Positions 1 through 9,109 of a DNA stretch of 64,000 bases are shown piece by piece. The stretch lies in assembly GCF_039540515.1 (NCBI RefSeq), contig NZ_BAABFA010000024.1, forward strand, positions 248,001-312,000. The letters are read 5' to 3'. The DNA comes from Nemorincola caseinilytica. Its GTDB lineage: Bacteria > Bacteroidota > Bacteroidia > Chitinophagales > Chitinophagaceae. The notes under the pieces are model-generated. The model ran no database searches and was not told the origin of the DNA. It saw nothing but the letters and a program-made list of their open reading frames with translations. A program made the translations under genes and the position numbers. Positions within the stretch are counted from its first letter, which is position 1, and every line of letters starts with the position of its first letter.

Positions 1-938
1 ACGAACGATTAGTGGCCCTCATGGAATTCCCATCTCTTTTTCTCGGTGCTACTGCCCACCGTATACCTGCCTTGTACTCCCTTATGAACTATGCCTCGCT
101 CACTATGGGTACATGGTACCCTATGGGAGGTATGGGGCAGATAACGGAAGGTATGGCATCGCTGGCACGAAAGATGGGTGTGGAGATACACACAGGCTGT
201 GAGGTCACACGCCTGGAGGTATCGGGAGGGTATTGCCGCTATGTAAATACAAAACAGCACAGAGAGCGGGTAGATGGTGTGATAGCCAGTGGCGACTATC
301 ATGCCATAGAGGAGCGCCTGCTGGAAGAGCGCTTTCGCAATTACGACGAGCGGTACTGGCAGGGTCGCACCTTCGCACCATCGTGTCTCATCTTTTATCT
401 GGGTGTGGGCAAGCGGGTAAAGAACCTCATACATCACAACCTCTTCTTCGATACATCGCTGCAGCGGCATGCCGGGCATATATACGATACCCCCCAGTGG
501 CCAGATGATCCCCTGTTCTATGTATGCTGCCCATCCAAGACCGATGTGACAGTAGCACCACAGGGTATGGAGAACCTTTTTATACTGATGCCCATAGCGC
601 CCGGTCTTACAGATACTGCCGACATCAGGGAAAAATACTTTCATAAGCTCATAAAGAGATTGGAAGACCTGTGCGAAGAGAGCATATTGCCACATATAAT
701 TTATAAGAAGAGCTATTGTGTCAACGATTTTGTGAAGGACTATTATGCCTATAAAGGCAATGCCTATGGCCTTGCCAACACCCTGCGCCAGACAGCTGTG
801 CTGAAGCCATCGCTGCGCAACAGGAAGGTAAAAGGTCTTTATTATACCGGCCAGCTCACGGTGCCGGGACCCGGGGTGCCGCCGGCCCTCATATCCGGCC
901 AGATAGCCGCCCGTCAACTGCATAACACACTTAAATGA
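1..938 (+). CDS. crtI: Phytoene desaturase CrtI, C-terminal part (5' end outside window)
   Basis: FAD-dependent desaturation of phytoene to lycopene in carotenoid synthesis. The open frame enters from the left edge (first full codon at base 3), so the N-terminal Rossmann FAD-binding motif is not in the window; about 312 residues are visible. Recognised by the family block LMEFPSLFLGAT followed by LYSLMNY and GTWYPMGGM, and by the C-terminal FAD motif around LYYTGQLTVPGPGVPPALIS, which is typical of CrtI-type desaturases. It is the first visible gene of a tight operon, with six bases between its stop and the next ATG. The promoter must lie upstream of the window. Lycopene as end product is inferred from the cyclase further down the operon. 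Confidence 0.96.
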   Translation, partial: ERLVALMEFPSLFLGATAHRIPALYSLMNYASLTMGTWYPMGGMGQITEGMASLARKMGVEIHTGCEVTRLEVSGGYCRYVNTKQHRERVDGVIASGDYHAIEERLLEERFRNYDERYWQGRTFAPSCLIFYLGVGKRVKNLIHHNLFFDTSLQRHAGHIYDTPQWPDDPLFYVCCPSKTDVTVAPQGMENLFILMPIAPGLTDTADIREKYFHKLIKRLEDLCEESILPHIIYKKSYCVNDFVKDYYAYKGNAYGLANTLRQTAVLKPSLRNRKVKGLYYTGQLTVPGPGVPPALISGQIAARQLHNTLK

Positions 939-944
939 TATACT

Positions 945-1781
945 ATGAAAGAGCTATTCGATAAGGTCTCCGCTGCCTGTAGTGTGCATACTACCAATAC
1001 CTATAGTACCAGTTTTTCATCGGGTATCCGTTTCCTGCACCGAGATCTCAGGGAGCCTATATACGGTATATACGGCTTTGTCAGGTTCGCCGATGAGATA
1101 GTGGATTCCTTTCACGGGCACGACAAGGCCACCTTGCTCACCGAGTTCAGGGCCGATACCTGGAAGGCCATAGAGCGCGGCATATCCGTCAATCCCATCC
1201 TGAACAGCTTTCAGCATGTGGTGAGGACGTACGGCATAGAGCGCGACCTCATCGAGTGCTTCTTCGATAGCATGGAGACCGATCTGCACACTACGGTCCA
1301 TACTGCGGCATCTTATTCGCAGTACATACTGGGCTCGGCCGAGGTGGTGGGCCTTATGTGCCTGCGGGTATTTGTAGATAACGATAACGCGGCCTATGAG
1401 TCGCTAAGGCCTGCGGCCATGAAGCTGGGCGCGGCCTTCCAGAAGGTGAACTTCCTTCGCGATATCCGAGCCGATAACCAGGACCTGGGCCGCACCTATT
1501 TCCCGGGTGTAGACCTGGGCCGCCTGTCGGAAGAGGAGAAGATGGCCATACAGGCCGATATAGAGGCCGACCTGAAGGAGGCGCTGCTAGGTATACGCAG
1601 GCTGCCACTGAAGGCGCGTAGCGGGGTATACCTCGCATACTACTACTATATGTCGCTCTACATGCGCATCAAAAAGATGCCTGCTAAAGCCATAATGACA
1701 AAAAGGGTCAGGATACCTGACCTACAGAAACTGGGGTTGGTGTTCACATCTATGGTCAGGTTGCAATTAAATATCCTGTGA
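945..1781 (+). CDS. crtB: Phytoene synthase CrtB
   Basis: Condenses two geranylgeranyl-PP to phytoene, the first committed step of C40 carotenoid synthesis. 278 residues, normal for the bacterial squalene/phytoene synthase family. Both Asp-rich Mg2+/diphosphate motifs are present: DEIVD (D50, D54) and DIRAD (D173, D177), the second followed by the family signature DLGRTYFP. ATG start six bases after the crtI stop. Its stop overlaps the start of the next gene by four bases (GTGA), so translation is probably coupled. Confidence 0.96.
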   Translation: MKELFDKVSAACSVHTTNTYSTSFSSGIRFLHRDLREPIYGIYGFVRFADEIVDSFHGHDKATLLTEFRADTWKAIERGISVNPILNSFQHVVRTYGIERDLIECFFDSMETDLHTTVHTAASYSQYILGSAEVVGLMCLRVFVDNDNAAYESLRPAAMKLGAAFQKVNFLRDIRADNQDLGRTYFPGVDLGRLSEEEKMAIQADIEADLKEALLGIRRLPLKARSGVYLAYYYYMSLYMRIKKMPAKAIMTKRVRIPDLQKLGLVFTSMVRLQLNIL

Positions 1782-2278
1782 GGGCCGGCATCTTGACCAT
1801 AATGTGCCTGTTCCATATGTGCGTAGGGGCCGCAGTGCCCTCGCTCACACAGATAAGGGAGCTGTACTACCGGGCCAATGAGAACAAAAAAGCGGCAGAT
1901 CGTTTCTACACCACCATGCAGGCTGTGGACGACAGAGAACAGCCATTGCTCACCTGCTACAAGGGTATGGCCGCCATAATGAGGGTGAAATACGGTATAG
2001 AACCTTTCTCCAGGCTGGCAGGCTTTCAGAAGGGTAAAGGGCTGGTAGAGCAGGCCGTAGGGCAGGCCCCTGCTAATGTAGAGGTCCGCTTCCTCAGGTT
2101 CTGTGTACAGTCGCAGGTGCCGCGTATACTCATGTACAGCAGCGATATGGCTGCCGATAGAACATTCATACTACAGGCCTACCCACAACTGGCCGACAAT
2201 GACCTGAGGAAAAGAATAAAGGAATATATGCTGAGATATGGCGACCTGACCCCGAACGAAAAACGATATTTACAATAA
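1778..2278 (+). CDS. Secreted protein of unknown function embedded in the carotenoid operon
   Basis: 166 residues starting at GTG 1778, inside the last codons of crtB (GTGA overlap, stop of crtB at 1779-1781). The N-terminus is a signal peptide (short basic start, hydrophobic ILTIMCLFHMCVGAA). The rest is helical and soluble-looking, without cysteine pairs or a known catalytic motif; its layout (YYRANENKKAADRFYTTM, repeated helix-like segments) resembles a short TPR-like or all-helical fold, which is inference. It ends 11 bases before crtZ. From memory, small unknown proteins in this position occur in carotenoid clusters of other Bacteroidota, but I cannot check that here. No enzymatic function should be assigned. 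Confidence 0.85.
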   Translation: MRAGILTIMCLFHMCVGAAVPSLTQIRELYYRANENKKAADRFYTTMQAVDDREQPLLTCYKGMAAIMRVKYGIEPFSRLAGFQKGKGLVEQAVGQAPANVEVRFLRFCVQSQVPRILMYSSDMAADRTFILQAYPQLADNDLRKRIKEYMLRYGDLTPNEKRYLQ

Positions 2279-2289
2279 AAGAAACTACC

Positions 2290-2775
2290 ATGTGGCTCAT
2301 AAATATATTTACAACACTGGCCTCCTTCATAGCTATGGAGGCCGTTGCATGGCTCACACACAAGTATGTGATGCATGGCCTGCTGTGGAAACTGCATGAG
2401 GACCATCATAAAAAGAACCCCTCATCTTTTTTTGAGAAGAACGACAACTTTTTTCTCATATTCGCGCTGCCGGGTATAGCGTGCCTGGCGCTGGGTGTGT
2501 ATACTACGGCCCACCTGCTGTTCTATATAGGGTTGGGTATTACCCTTTATGGTATGGCCTACTTTACCGTACACGATATTTTCATCCACCAGCGTTTCAA
2601 GCTGCTCAGGAACACCAACAATTTTTATTTCCGTGCCATACGCCGGGCGCACAAGATGCACCACAAGCACCTGGAGAAAGAGGATGGCGAATGCTTCGGT
2701 ATGCTCTTCGTGCCTATGAAGTATTTCAAAGAGGCTATGAAAAAAGAAACAAAAGCTACTCCCGGCCATGCCTGA
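2290..2775 (+). CDS. crtZ: Beta-carotene 3-hydroxylase CrtZ
   Basis: Non-heme di-iron membrane hydroxylase that adds 3-hydroxyls to beta-ionone rings (beta-carotene to zeaxanthin). 161 residues, the usual size for CrtZ. The histidine clusters of the fatty-acid-hydroxylase superfamily are all present: H24xxxxH29, H36xxHH40, H95xxxxH100 and H121xxHH125 with H127, separated by hydrophobic helices. The coding sequence overlaps the next gene by eight bases. Seven of its ten isoleucines are encoded by ATA, the bias seen across the window. Confidence 0.94.
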   Translation: MWLINIFTTLASFIAMEAVAWLTHKYVMHGLLWKLHEDHHKKNPSSFFEKNDNFFLIFALPGIACLALGVYTTAHLLFYIGLGITLYGMAYFTVHDIFIHQRFKLLRNTNNFYFRAIRRAHKMHHKHLEKEDGECFGMLFVPMKYFKEAMKKETKATPGHA

Positions 2776-3487
2776 CAGATATCTATACCTGCTTGTGGAT
2801 AGCCTTTGCCTGCTGTTCCCCCTTATCTTCACCTTTCACCCGAAGATCAGGTTCTACCGGCATTGGCGCAGCTTTTTTGTGCCCTGCCTCGTCACCGCCA
2901 TGGTGTTCATACTATGGGATGCGCTTTTTACCGCCAAAGGCATATGGTCGTTCAACGACCGCTATTTGCTGGGTATATATTTGCTAGGCCTGCCGCTGGA
3001 AGAGTACTTGTTCTTCATCTTCATACCCTATGCCTGTGTATTCCTCTACTACAACATCACCCGCTTTTACACCATACCGGTCACCGGCCGTTCAGTAGCG
3101 AATGGTACAGTGCTCTTCATATGTGTGCTTGCGTTCATGGCCATCATATATATGCCGCTGCTGTATACCTCGGTCACATTCCTGCTGCTGGCTGCCCTGC
3201 TCACGCTGTTGCTGGTATTGCGCGCATCCTTTCTGCCGGCCTTCTATATTTCCTTCCTGGTCACGCTCATTCCCTTCTTCCTGTCCAATGGGGTACTTAC
3301 GGGGGCTGTCACCCCGCAGCCGGTGGTCATTTACAACGATAGTTACAACCTCGGTATACGCCTCGTCACCATACCTATAGAAGATACCTTCTACGGCATG
3401 GCCATGTTGCTTATGAATATCGCAGGGTTCGAGTATATGAAAGGTTTGGCGCATAGGCCTGTAGCGGTCGCATCATCTACTGTTTGA
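2768..3487 (+). CDS. Lycopene beta-cyclase, CrtYcd-type (fused two-domain membrane form)
   Basis: Cyclises lycopene ends to beta-ionone rings. 239 residues with about seven hydrophobic helices. It contains two lycopene-cyclase domains in one chain: the first with PLEEYLFF (E78, E79), the second with the matching acidic motif IPIEDTFYG near residue 200. This is the fused arrangement of the heterodimeric CrtYc/CrtYd type of actinobacteria and the fungal/archaeal CarRA type, which is common in Bacteroidota, rather than the FAD-type CrtY. ATG lies eight bases inside the crtZ end. Last gene of the operon; a strong hairpin terminator follows 46 bases later. Confidence 0.93.
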   Translation: MPDRYLYLLVDSLCLLFPLIFTFHPKIRFYRHWRSFFVPCLVTAMVFILWDALFTAKGIWSFNDRYLLGIYLLGLPLEEYLFFIFIPYACVFLYYNITRFYTIPVTGRSVANGTVLFICVLAFMAIIYMPLLYTSVTFLLLAALLTLLLVLRASFLPAFYISFLVTLIPFFLSNGVLTGAVTPQPVVIYNDSYNLGIRLVTIPIEDTFYGMAMLLMNIAGFEYMKGLAHRPVAVASSTV

Positions 3488-3532
3488 TCTATTTCGGGGC
3501 TATTATATATCCCCAATGTTGTGTGTCTGGTT

Positions 3533-3573
3533 GCTCGCCGGTAGCTCTTATGAGCTATTCGGCGGGCTTTTTC
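3533..3573 (+). terminator. Rho-independent terminator of the carotenoid operon
   Basis: A GC-rich stem (left arm GCTCGCCGGTAGCTC, loop TTAT, right arm GAGCTATTCGGCGGGC, one bulge and one G.U) is followed by TTTTTCTATTTT. It ends the crt operon. Confidence 0.85.
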
Positions 3574-3689
3574 TATTTTGCGGCCCCTATTACTGATGTA
3601 TGACTTATATATTATTCTGAAAATATTTTATCATATATCTAACATAGGTTCTAATATAGCGTCTAATAATATCAGAAAACGAACAACTC

Positions 3690-5711
3690 GTGAAAAGATA
3701 TATACCTCTCATAGCATTGCTGCTGGGCTGCCTCATGCCCCGTATAGCTACCGCCCAATGCTCAGGCACACCACCTTCGTACTTTGCATATTCCAGCACC
3801 ACATTTTGCGGTTATTGCACCTTTACGTTAGATCTGGCCATTCCTCTGCCTGTTCCCTCAGGGCTCACTTACCAGTGGCAGGTATCGCCATCGGGCACCA
3901 TGTGGCCTGCTTTATGGTATAACATCCCGGGGGCCACTACCGCTTCGTACTCCCACACACCTACGGCCCTTTTGCCTCCCATGTGGAGCTCAGGCAATAA
4001 CCATTACAGGTGCAAGGTCACCTGCGCTACCAGTGGCGATTCCTCTTATTCTTCTGTGCTGCATATTCCCAGCCCTTTTTTCATGGAAGAGCGCGCCACG
4101 GTGGCCGTACCCGATACTACCTGCGGCCTCATACGTTTTTATATAGATAAACAGTGGGCGCCCGAATTGTATGTGCGTACCGACTATGGCGATGGTACAT
4201 ACGACTCTGTACTGACAATGACCGGCTCGCTGGGCGAATTTGTGCAGCATCAGTACACCGCTCCCGGCAACTACCACATCACGCACAAGCTGTATTACGA
4301 CAACATATTCCAGGATTCATTATCGCGCGATGAGGTGGTGTATTCCTGCGATGTGCTGCCTATAAGGCTATATATGGTAGCCGATGCCGACTGCGAAATG
4401 AATGGCAGCGAACAGTACAATGCCGTGCCGCTGAATGTGGCCGTAGATTCCAACGGTGTACCTATAGATACCATATCGGCTACCAGTGGTATCAACTATC
4501 AGGGGCATGGGCCTACCGGTACCGTGTTCGGTTTCATGGTCATACCCGATAGCCGCTACGTTTCCTGCCCCGCCGGTGGAGTGATATACGATACCCTCGA
4601 TCCTGCAAGGTCTGTGCGTACCAAGTATTTCGGTCTGTCGTGCGGCTCCGGTGGTGTGCCCGATCTCGCGGTCAATATGGTGGTACCTGTCACCGGCCGT
4701 ATGGACCAGTGGGGGCACATATATGTGCGCAACAATAATTGCGCTCTCACCGATGCCACGGTAAAGCTCAGGTACAGCCACAAATATTCTGCGCCGCCAT
4801 CATGGATCACCTACCCCTCGGCCATATCGTTTCCCACACTCACATGGAACCTGCCGGGCATGAGCAGTGGCACTACCAGCAGAGAACTTTATTATGCCAG
4901 TTGGGCCACCATGAGCACCATGCTAGATGTAGGCGATACCGTGACGGAAGAGGTCATTGTCACATCATCTACAGGTACAGAGCTGGTAATGTACAATAAC
5001 ATAATAGAGAGGATAGATACCGTAAAGGCATCCTGCGATCCGAATTATATCGCCGTAGACCCGCCCGCATGTTTCGATACCGATACACAATTCCAGTTCA
5101 CTGTTCACTTCGAGAACACCGGCGACGATACCGCCCACAATGTATATGTGCTAGATACGCTCTCCGAATTCCTCGATAGCCACACACTGCAGTTGGTGAT
5201 GTCTTCGGCAAAAGAGATGAATGTCACTCCCTATACCGAGGGTGGCTACAACATAGTGAAGTTCGACTTCCCCAAGATAAAACTGCTGGACAGCTCCTGG
5301 CATGGCCTCAACGATGGCGCTTTTATCTACAACATTAGGTCGCGCAGTGGCCTTCCTGCAGGTACGGTCATTAAAAGCAGGGTAGGTATCTATTTCGACT
5401 ATAACGATGCAGTGATGACCAATACCACCGAGAACCTGAAGGGATGCCCCGTGACAACGAAAGTGTCTGCCGCTGCGGCTATCGTACCCACACTATACCC
5501 CAACCCCGCCACCAATGAGTTGTATGTAACTACTGCAGACGGCATGTATTCTTCGTTCGCTATCGCCAATGGCCTTGGGCAAAAAGTACTGCAGCAGGAT
5601 ATTGCTAAAGCCACCACCAGGGTATCGGTGAGCGCATTGCCCGCAGGTATATATTATATCACATTCAAGGGCGCTAACGGCACTTGCACACAGCGTTTCA
5701 CCAAGTGGTAA
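3690..5711 (+). CDS. Large secreted protein with DUF11-like repeat domain and T9SS C-terminal sorting domain
   Basis: 673 residues from a GTG start that begins a clear signal peptide (MKRYIPLIALLLGCLMPRIATAQ). The middle is rich in Thr/Ser and beta-strand-like segments. Residues about 450-575 match the extracellular beta-sandwich often seen in Bacteroidota surface proteins (HFENTGDDTAHNVYVLDTL, GIYFDYNDAVMTNTTEN). The end is a type A Por secretion domain: LYPNPATNELYV, then GLGQKVLQQ, then LPAGIYYITF. It is therefore predicted to be exported by Sec, crossed through the type IX system and attached to the cell surface. The ligand or role is unknown; adhesin or structural protein is possible. 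No TAnnTTTG element is visible just upstream. Confidence 0.88.
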   Translation: MKRYIPLIALLLGCLMPRIATAQCSGTPPSYFAYSSTTFCGYCTFTLDLAIPLPVPSGLTYQWQVSPSGTMWPALWYNIPGATTASYSHTPTALLPPMWSSGNNHYRCKVTCATSGDSSYSSVLHIPSPFFMEERATVAVPDTTCGLIRFYIDKQWAPELYVRTDYGDGTYDSVLTMTGSLGEFVQHQYTAPGNYHITHKLYYDNIFQDSLSRDEVVYSCDVLPIRLYMVADADCEMNGSEQYNAVPLNVAVDSNGVPIDTISATSGINYQGHGPTGTVFGFMVIPDSRYVSCPAGGVIYDTLDPARSVRTKYFGLSCGSGGVPDLAVNMVVPVTGRMDQWGHIYVRNNNCALTDATVKLRYSHKYSAPPSWITYPSAISFPTLTWNLPGMSSGTTSRELYYASWATMSTMLDVGDTVTEEVIVTSSTGTELVMYNNIIERIDTVKASCDPNYIAVDPPACFDTDTQFQFTVHFENTGDDTAHNVYVLDTLSEFLDSHTLQLVMSSAKEMNVTPYTEGGYNIVKFDFPKIKLLDSSWHGLNDGAFIYNIRSRSGLPAGTVIKSRVGIYFDYNDAVMTNTTENLKGCPVTTKVSAAAAIVPTLYPNPATNELYVTTADGMYSSFAIANGLGQKVLQQDIAKATTRVSVSALPAGIYYITFKGANGTCTQRFTKW

Positions 5712-5738
5712 ACAAGATCTTCCCCCGCACAACATGAT

Positions 5739-5770
5739 AAAGGCGGCCCCACCGGGTCGCCTTTTACTTT
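5739..5770. terminator. Bidirectional terminator between convergent genes
   Basis: Stem AAAGGCGGCCC / GGGTCGCCTTT (11 pairs, one G.U, loop CACC) flanked by A-rich and T-rich ends. It can serve both the T9SS gene (+) and the antiporter gene (-). Confidence 0.85.
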
Positions 5771-5786
5771 TCTGTTCTTTGCCTGT

Positions 5787-7358
5787 CTACAGGTATCGCA
5801 GTTTTTCCTCTTCCAGGTCTATTCGCGAAAGGTGTTTGCGTATCAGGTCCTCGTCTATGGTCTTGTCCTCGGTGTTCCTGGCTATCAGCCATTGTCTTTG
5901 CTGTTCCAGCACATCGCGGTATATGTGTTTGAATTCCTCTGTCACCCTTGTATCATCCGTCAGCAGGCGGGCGCCTTCCAGTTTCAGCGCCATCTGCTGT
6001 ATGGTCTGGTGGGTGCGCACCAGGTCGCCATATTTGCTGTTCAGGTGTTGCAGCGCATGGTCGGCCACCTGCCTGCCTATCTCATGGTCCACATCTTCTT
6101 CCGGCCGGGTATGGTCGGGGTCGGGCATGTCCATTTTTTTGATGAGGTAGGGTAGGGTAAGTCCCTGTACCAGCAGGGTCAGCAGTATCACTATAAAGGT
6201 GATGAAGAGAATAAGGTTGCGCTGCGGGAAGAGCGTGCCATCGGCCATATGCACGGGTATAGACAGTGCTGCGGCCAGCGATACCACACCACGCATACCT
6301 GCCCACCCCAGTACCAGCGGTATCTTAAACCCGGGGTGGCGTGTATCGGCCACGGTTATGAAGTTGCGCATGATGAGGGTGACCACCACAGCCCCATATG
6401 CCGATATAAGCCTGCCCACTACCAGCACCGCAGTTATGAGCACACCATAGCCTATGGCGGCAGCAAAGCTCACATCGCCCAGGCCTGCGGTTATCTGCGG
6501 CAGGTCCAGCCCTATCAGTATGAACACAAGCCCGTTCAGCACGAAACAAAGGCTCTCCCACACATTGCCACCCTTCAGCCGCGAAGAGGTGCTGAGGAAC
6601 TGGTGCCTCTGGTGCGACAGGAACAACCCTCCACTCACCACCGCCAGTACGCCCGAGCTATGTACCTCTTCTGCCAGTATATACATGATGTAGGGCGTTA
6701 CTATGGTCAGTACTATGTCTATATTGGCATCGGTAGGCAGGTGTTTGTGGGCTTTCATAAATATCCAGCCTACGGCAAGGCCTATCAGCAGGCCGCCTGC
6801 CAGCATCCAGCTGAAGCTAAGTGCCACATCGCGCCATACGAACTGGCCTGTGGCCACTGCTATAGTGGCAAAACGGAAGATGATAAGCGAAGACGCATCG
6901 TTCAGCAGGCTTTCCCCCTCCAGTATCGACGACAGCCGTTTGGGCACCTTTACGAATTTCAGTATAGCCCCTGCGCTCACCGCATCCGGCGGCGATACTA
7001 TGCCACCCAGCAGAAAACCCAGTGCCAGCGTAAAGCCGGGTATGAAACGATCGGCCACTAAGGCTACGGCCAGTGCCGAAAGCAGCACCACCACGAACGC
7101 AAAACTGCCAATGATGCGGCGCCAGTGCCACAGTTCTTTCCACGATATGGCCCATGCGGCCTCGTACAGCAGTGGTGGCAGAAAAATGATGAAGATAAGC
7201 TCGGGGTCTATGTACATAGGTGGTATACCTGGTATCAGGCTTATGACCACGCCGGCCAGTACAAGTACCACAGGGTAGGCCACTCTTATCTTCTTTGCCG
7301 CCATTATCAGCGATACGATGACCAGTATCAGCAGCAGGTAAAAAGGAAAATGTTCCAC
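5787..7358 (-). CDS. Monovalent cation:proton antiporter, CPA1 family (NhaP/Nhe-like)
   Basis: Inner-membrane Na+(K+)/H+ exchanger. 523 residues with about twelve hydrophobic helices in the first 400. CPA1 hallmarks are visible: FLPPLLYEAAW in the third helix region, the DP-like motif GIVSPPDAVSAGAIL, and EGESLLNDASSL with the conserved Asn-Asp pair in the ion-binding helix. After the membrane part comes a soluble, charged, helical tail of about 120 residues (QVADHALQHLN onward), as in the cytosolic regulatory region of this family. Ion preference cannot be read from sequence. Single gene, converging on the T9SS gene across a shared terminator. Confidence 0.93.
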   Translation of the reverse strand: MEHFPFYLLLILVIVSLIMAAKKIRVAYPVVLVLAGVVISLIPGIPPMYIDPELIFIIFLPPLLYEAAWAISWKELWHWRRIIGSFAFVVVLLSALAVALVADRFIPGFTLALGFLLGGIVSPPDAVSAGAILKFVKVPKRLSSILEGESLLNDASSLIIFRFATIAVATGQFVWRDVALSFSWMLAGGLLIGLAVGWIFMKAHKHLPTDANIDIVLTIVTPYIMYILAEEVHSSGVLAVVSGGLFLSHQRHQFLSTSSRLKGGNVWESLCFVLNGLVFILIGLDLPQITAGLGDVSFAAAIGYGVLITAVLVVGRLISAYGAVVVTLIMRNFITVADTRHPGFKIPLVLGWAGMRGVVSLAAALSIPVHMADGTLFPQRNLILFITFIVILLTLLVQGLTLPYLIKKMDMPDPDHTRPEEDVDHEIGRQVADHALQHLNSKYGDLVRTHQTIQQMALKLEGARLLTDDTRVTEEFKHIYRDVLEQQRQWLIARNTEDKTIDEDLIRKHLSRIDLEEEKLRYL

Positions 7359-7411
7359 TATATTGCTATATATAGTATAAAGATAGAGATCGGCCCCGGT
7401 TCTGCAGCTAT

Positions 7412-7882
7412 CTACCCATGCTCGCGAATGTAAAGAATGTAGTCGGTACCTGGCAGCTTCAGGCCCAGCTCCCTGAGGCGGGTAGCTATCTGCCCCCTGT
7501 GGTAGGTGCCATGGTTCAGTATATGATGCAGTATATCCTGCAGTTCATTGGTATAGGGTGTACCCACAATATTGGTATATGCGATGGTGGTGCTACCGGG
7601 CTCGCTCAGCATGTCTATGGCTTTTGTCATCCGTTGCATGTTCGCTGCCAGGCGTTCCCTTAGCACCGTTACGGGCACTATTTCCCATATATCTACCGGC
7701 CCGGTAGCAGGTTCGGCCAGTATCCGCATCAGCCATACCTGCTGTGCAATGCCTATGTGGCTCATCAGCCGCATTACCTTTTCGTCGCTTACGTTGTTCT
7801 GTTCTATGGCTTCTATCAGCGCTGCGTTGCAATGCAGCTCATATTTTGCCAGCTTGTGGAAGTGTGCGGTAAGTTCTTTCAT
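7412..7882 (-). CDS. DinB-like (DinB/YfiT superfamily) four-helix protein
   Basis: 156 residues, one DinB-fold domain. The three-His metal site is visible: H42 (MSHIGIAQQVW) and the C-terminal HHILNHGTYHRGQI, with HxxxHRGQ as the family signature. Proteins of this fold are metal-binding helical bundles; some are thiol-dependent S-transferases (BstA, mycothiol enzymes) and many are damage- or stress-inducible with no known activity. The specific substrate is not predictable. A TAnnTTTG element lies 20 bases before the ATG, so the gene is probably transcribed alone. Confidence 0.9.
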   Translation of the reverse strand: MKELTAHFHKLAKYELHCNAALIEAIEQNNVSDEKVMRLMSHIGIAQQVWLMRILAEPATGPVDIWEIVPVTVLRERLAANMQRMTKAIDMLSEPGSTTIAYTNIVGTPYTNELQDILHHILNHGTYHRGQIATRLRELGLKLPGTDYILYIREHG

Positions 7883-7902
7883 TTATATGCTGTTCTACGT
7901 TC

Positions 7903-7910
7903 CAAATATA
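7903..7910 (-). promoter_or_regulatory. -7 promoter element of the DinB-like gene
   Basis: TATATTTG on the minus strand, 20 bases before ATG 7882. Exact match to the Bacteroidota -7 consensus TAnnTTTG. Confidence 0.6.
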
Positions 7911-7932
7911 TCTATAGCCGGCTTATCACGGT

Positions 7933-7965
7933 CGAAAAAAAACGTCCCACAAGGTGTGGGACGTT
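7933..7965 (-). terminator. Rho-independent terminator of the desaturase gene
   Basis: On the minus strand, a perfect 11-bp stem (AACGTCCCACA / TGTGGGACGTT, loop CCT) is followed by a run of eight T. It lies 27 bases past the desaturase stop. Confidence 0.9.
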
Positions 7966-7991
7966 CTAGTATCATCATATCCGGGTGCCGG

Positions 7992-9086
7992 TTACTCCTG
8001 GCCCAGTTTTTTCAGCATTTTGTAGTGTTGCCCCAGTGCGTTCACAAAGGTGGGCATCACTTTATAAGGCACACCATATTGCTCGGCCGTACTTCTTACT
8101 ATCTTCGATATCTGCGGGTAGTGCACATGCGATATGTGTGGGAACAGGTGATGCTCTACCTGGTAGTTCAGTCCGCCTACGAACCAGTGCATCCATTTGC
8201 TGCGGGGCGAGAAGTTGGCCGTGTTCAGCATCTGGTGTATGGCCCAGCTGTTCTCCATCTTGCGGTCGTCGGTGGGCATAGGGTATTCAGAGCTCTCCAG
8301 CACATGCGCCAGTTGAAAGATGCAGGACAGACCCAAGCCCGCTATAGCGTGCAGCAGCAGGAAGCCTGCTACTACATACTGCCATGGCATGCCCGAGTAC
8401 AGTATAGGCAGCACCAGTATGTAGGTAAAGTATATCACTTTGTATATGCTCAGTTCCAGCAGTGCTTTGTTCAGCGATATCTTCTCTTTCTTCAGCAGTC
8501 CCTTCTTCTCGTATATGAACAGCAGGCGGTAGTCCTTATACGTTACCCACTGTATGGTGAGCAGGCAGTACAGGAACCAGCCATATATATGCTGAAAACG
8601 GTGCAGCACATGTTTTTTGCTGTTGGGCGAAAAACGCAGCAGGCCACCTGCATCTATATCTTCGTCCAGGCCCTCTATGTTGGTGTAGGTATGGTGCAGT
8701 ATATTGTGCTGTATGCGCCAGGTCACGTCATACCCGCCTACCACGTTCACTATATCGCCTACCACCTTGTTCACCGTCTTGTTGTCAGAGTAGGACCCAT
8801 GGTTAGAGTCGTGGTGTACGCCGCAGCCTACGCCTATCATACCAAAGCCCACCAGCGCCCACATACCGAAGAAGAGATATACGCTGGATGCGGCCAGGCC
8901 TGTGACTATAATAATGTATGGAACAAAGAAGAGCGCACACATAGCCACCGTTTTCCAGCGCAGCGATGCATTGCCCGATGGAGAGATGTTGTTCTCCTTG
9001 AAGAAAGTATCGATGTTCTTTTTCAGCGTATCGTAGAAACCATCTCCGTGCTTCGATGCGAAACGTACTATATTTACTTTGCTCAC
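7992..9086 (-). CDS. Membrane fatty acid desaturase, front-end / linoleoyl-CoA-desaturase type
   Basis: Di-iron membrane desaturase of acyl chains, 364 residues. The three histidine boxes are present in order: HHDSNHG (around 91-97), QHNILHH (126-132) and QVEHHLFPH near residue 310. The Gln replacing the first His of box 3 (QxxHH) is the hallmark of front-end (delta-5/6-like) desaturases, but no cytochrome b5 domain is fused. Four hydrophobic helices are visible. Likely role: membrane-lipid unsaturation; regiospecificity cannot be read. It has its own promoter (TATATTTG) and an inverted repeat further upstream that may be an operator, and ends at a strong terminator, so it is monocistronic. 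Confidence 0.93.
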   Translation of the reverse strand: MSKVNIVRFASKHGDGFYDTLKKNIDTFFKENNISPSGNASLRWKTVAMCALFFVPYIIIVTGLAASSVYLFFGMWALVGFGMIGVGCGVHHDSNHGSYSDNKTVNKVVGDIVNVVGGYDVTWRIQHNILHHTYTNIEGLDEDIDAGGLLRFSPNSKKHVLHRFQHIYGWFLYCLLTIQWVTYKDYRLLFIYEKKGLLKKEKISLNKALLELSIYKVIYFTYILVLPILYSGMPWQYVVAGFLLLHAIAGLGLSCIFQLAHVLESSEYPMPTDDRKMENSWAIHQMLNTANFSPRSKWMHWFVGGLNYQVEHHLFPHISHVHYPQISKIVRSTAEQYGVPYKVMPTFVNALGQHYKMLKKLGQE

Positions 9087-9109
9087 TCCCTGAATTTGAA
9101 TTAAATGTG

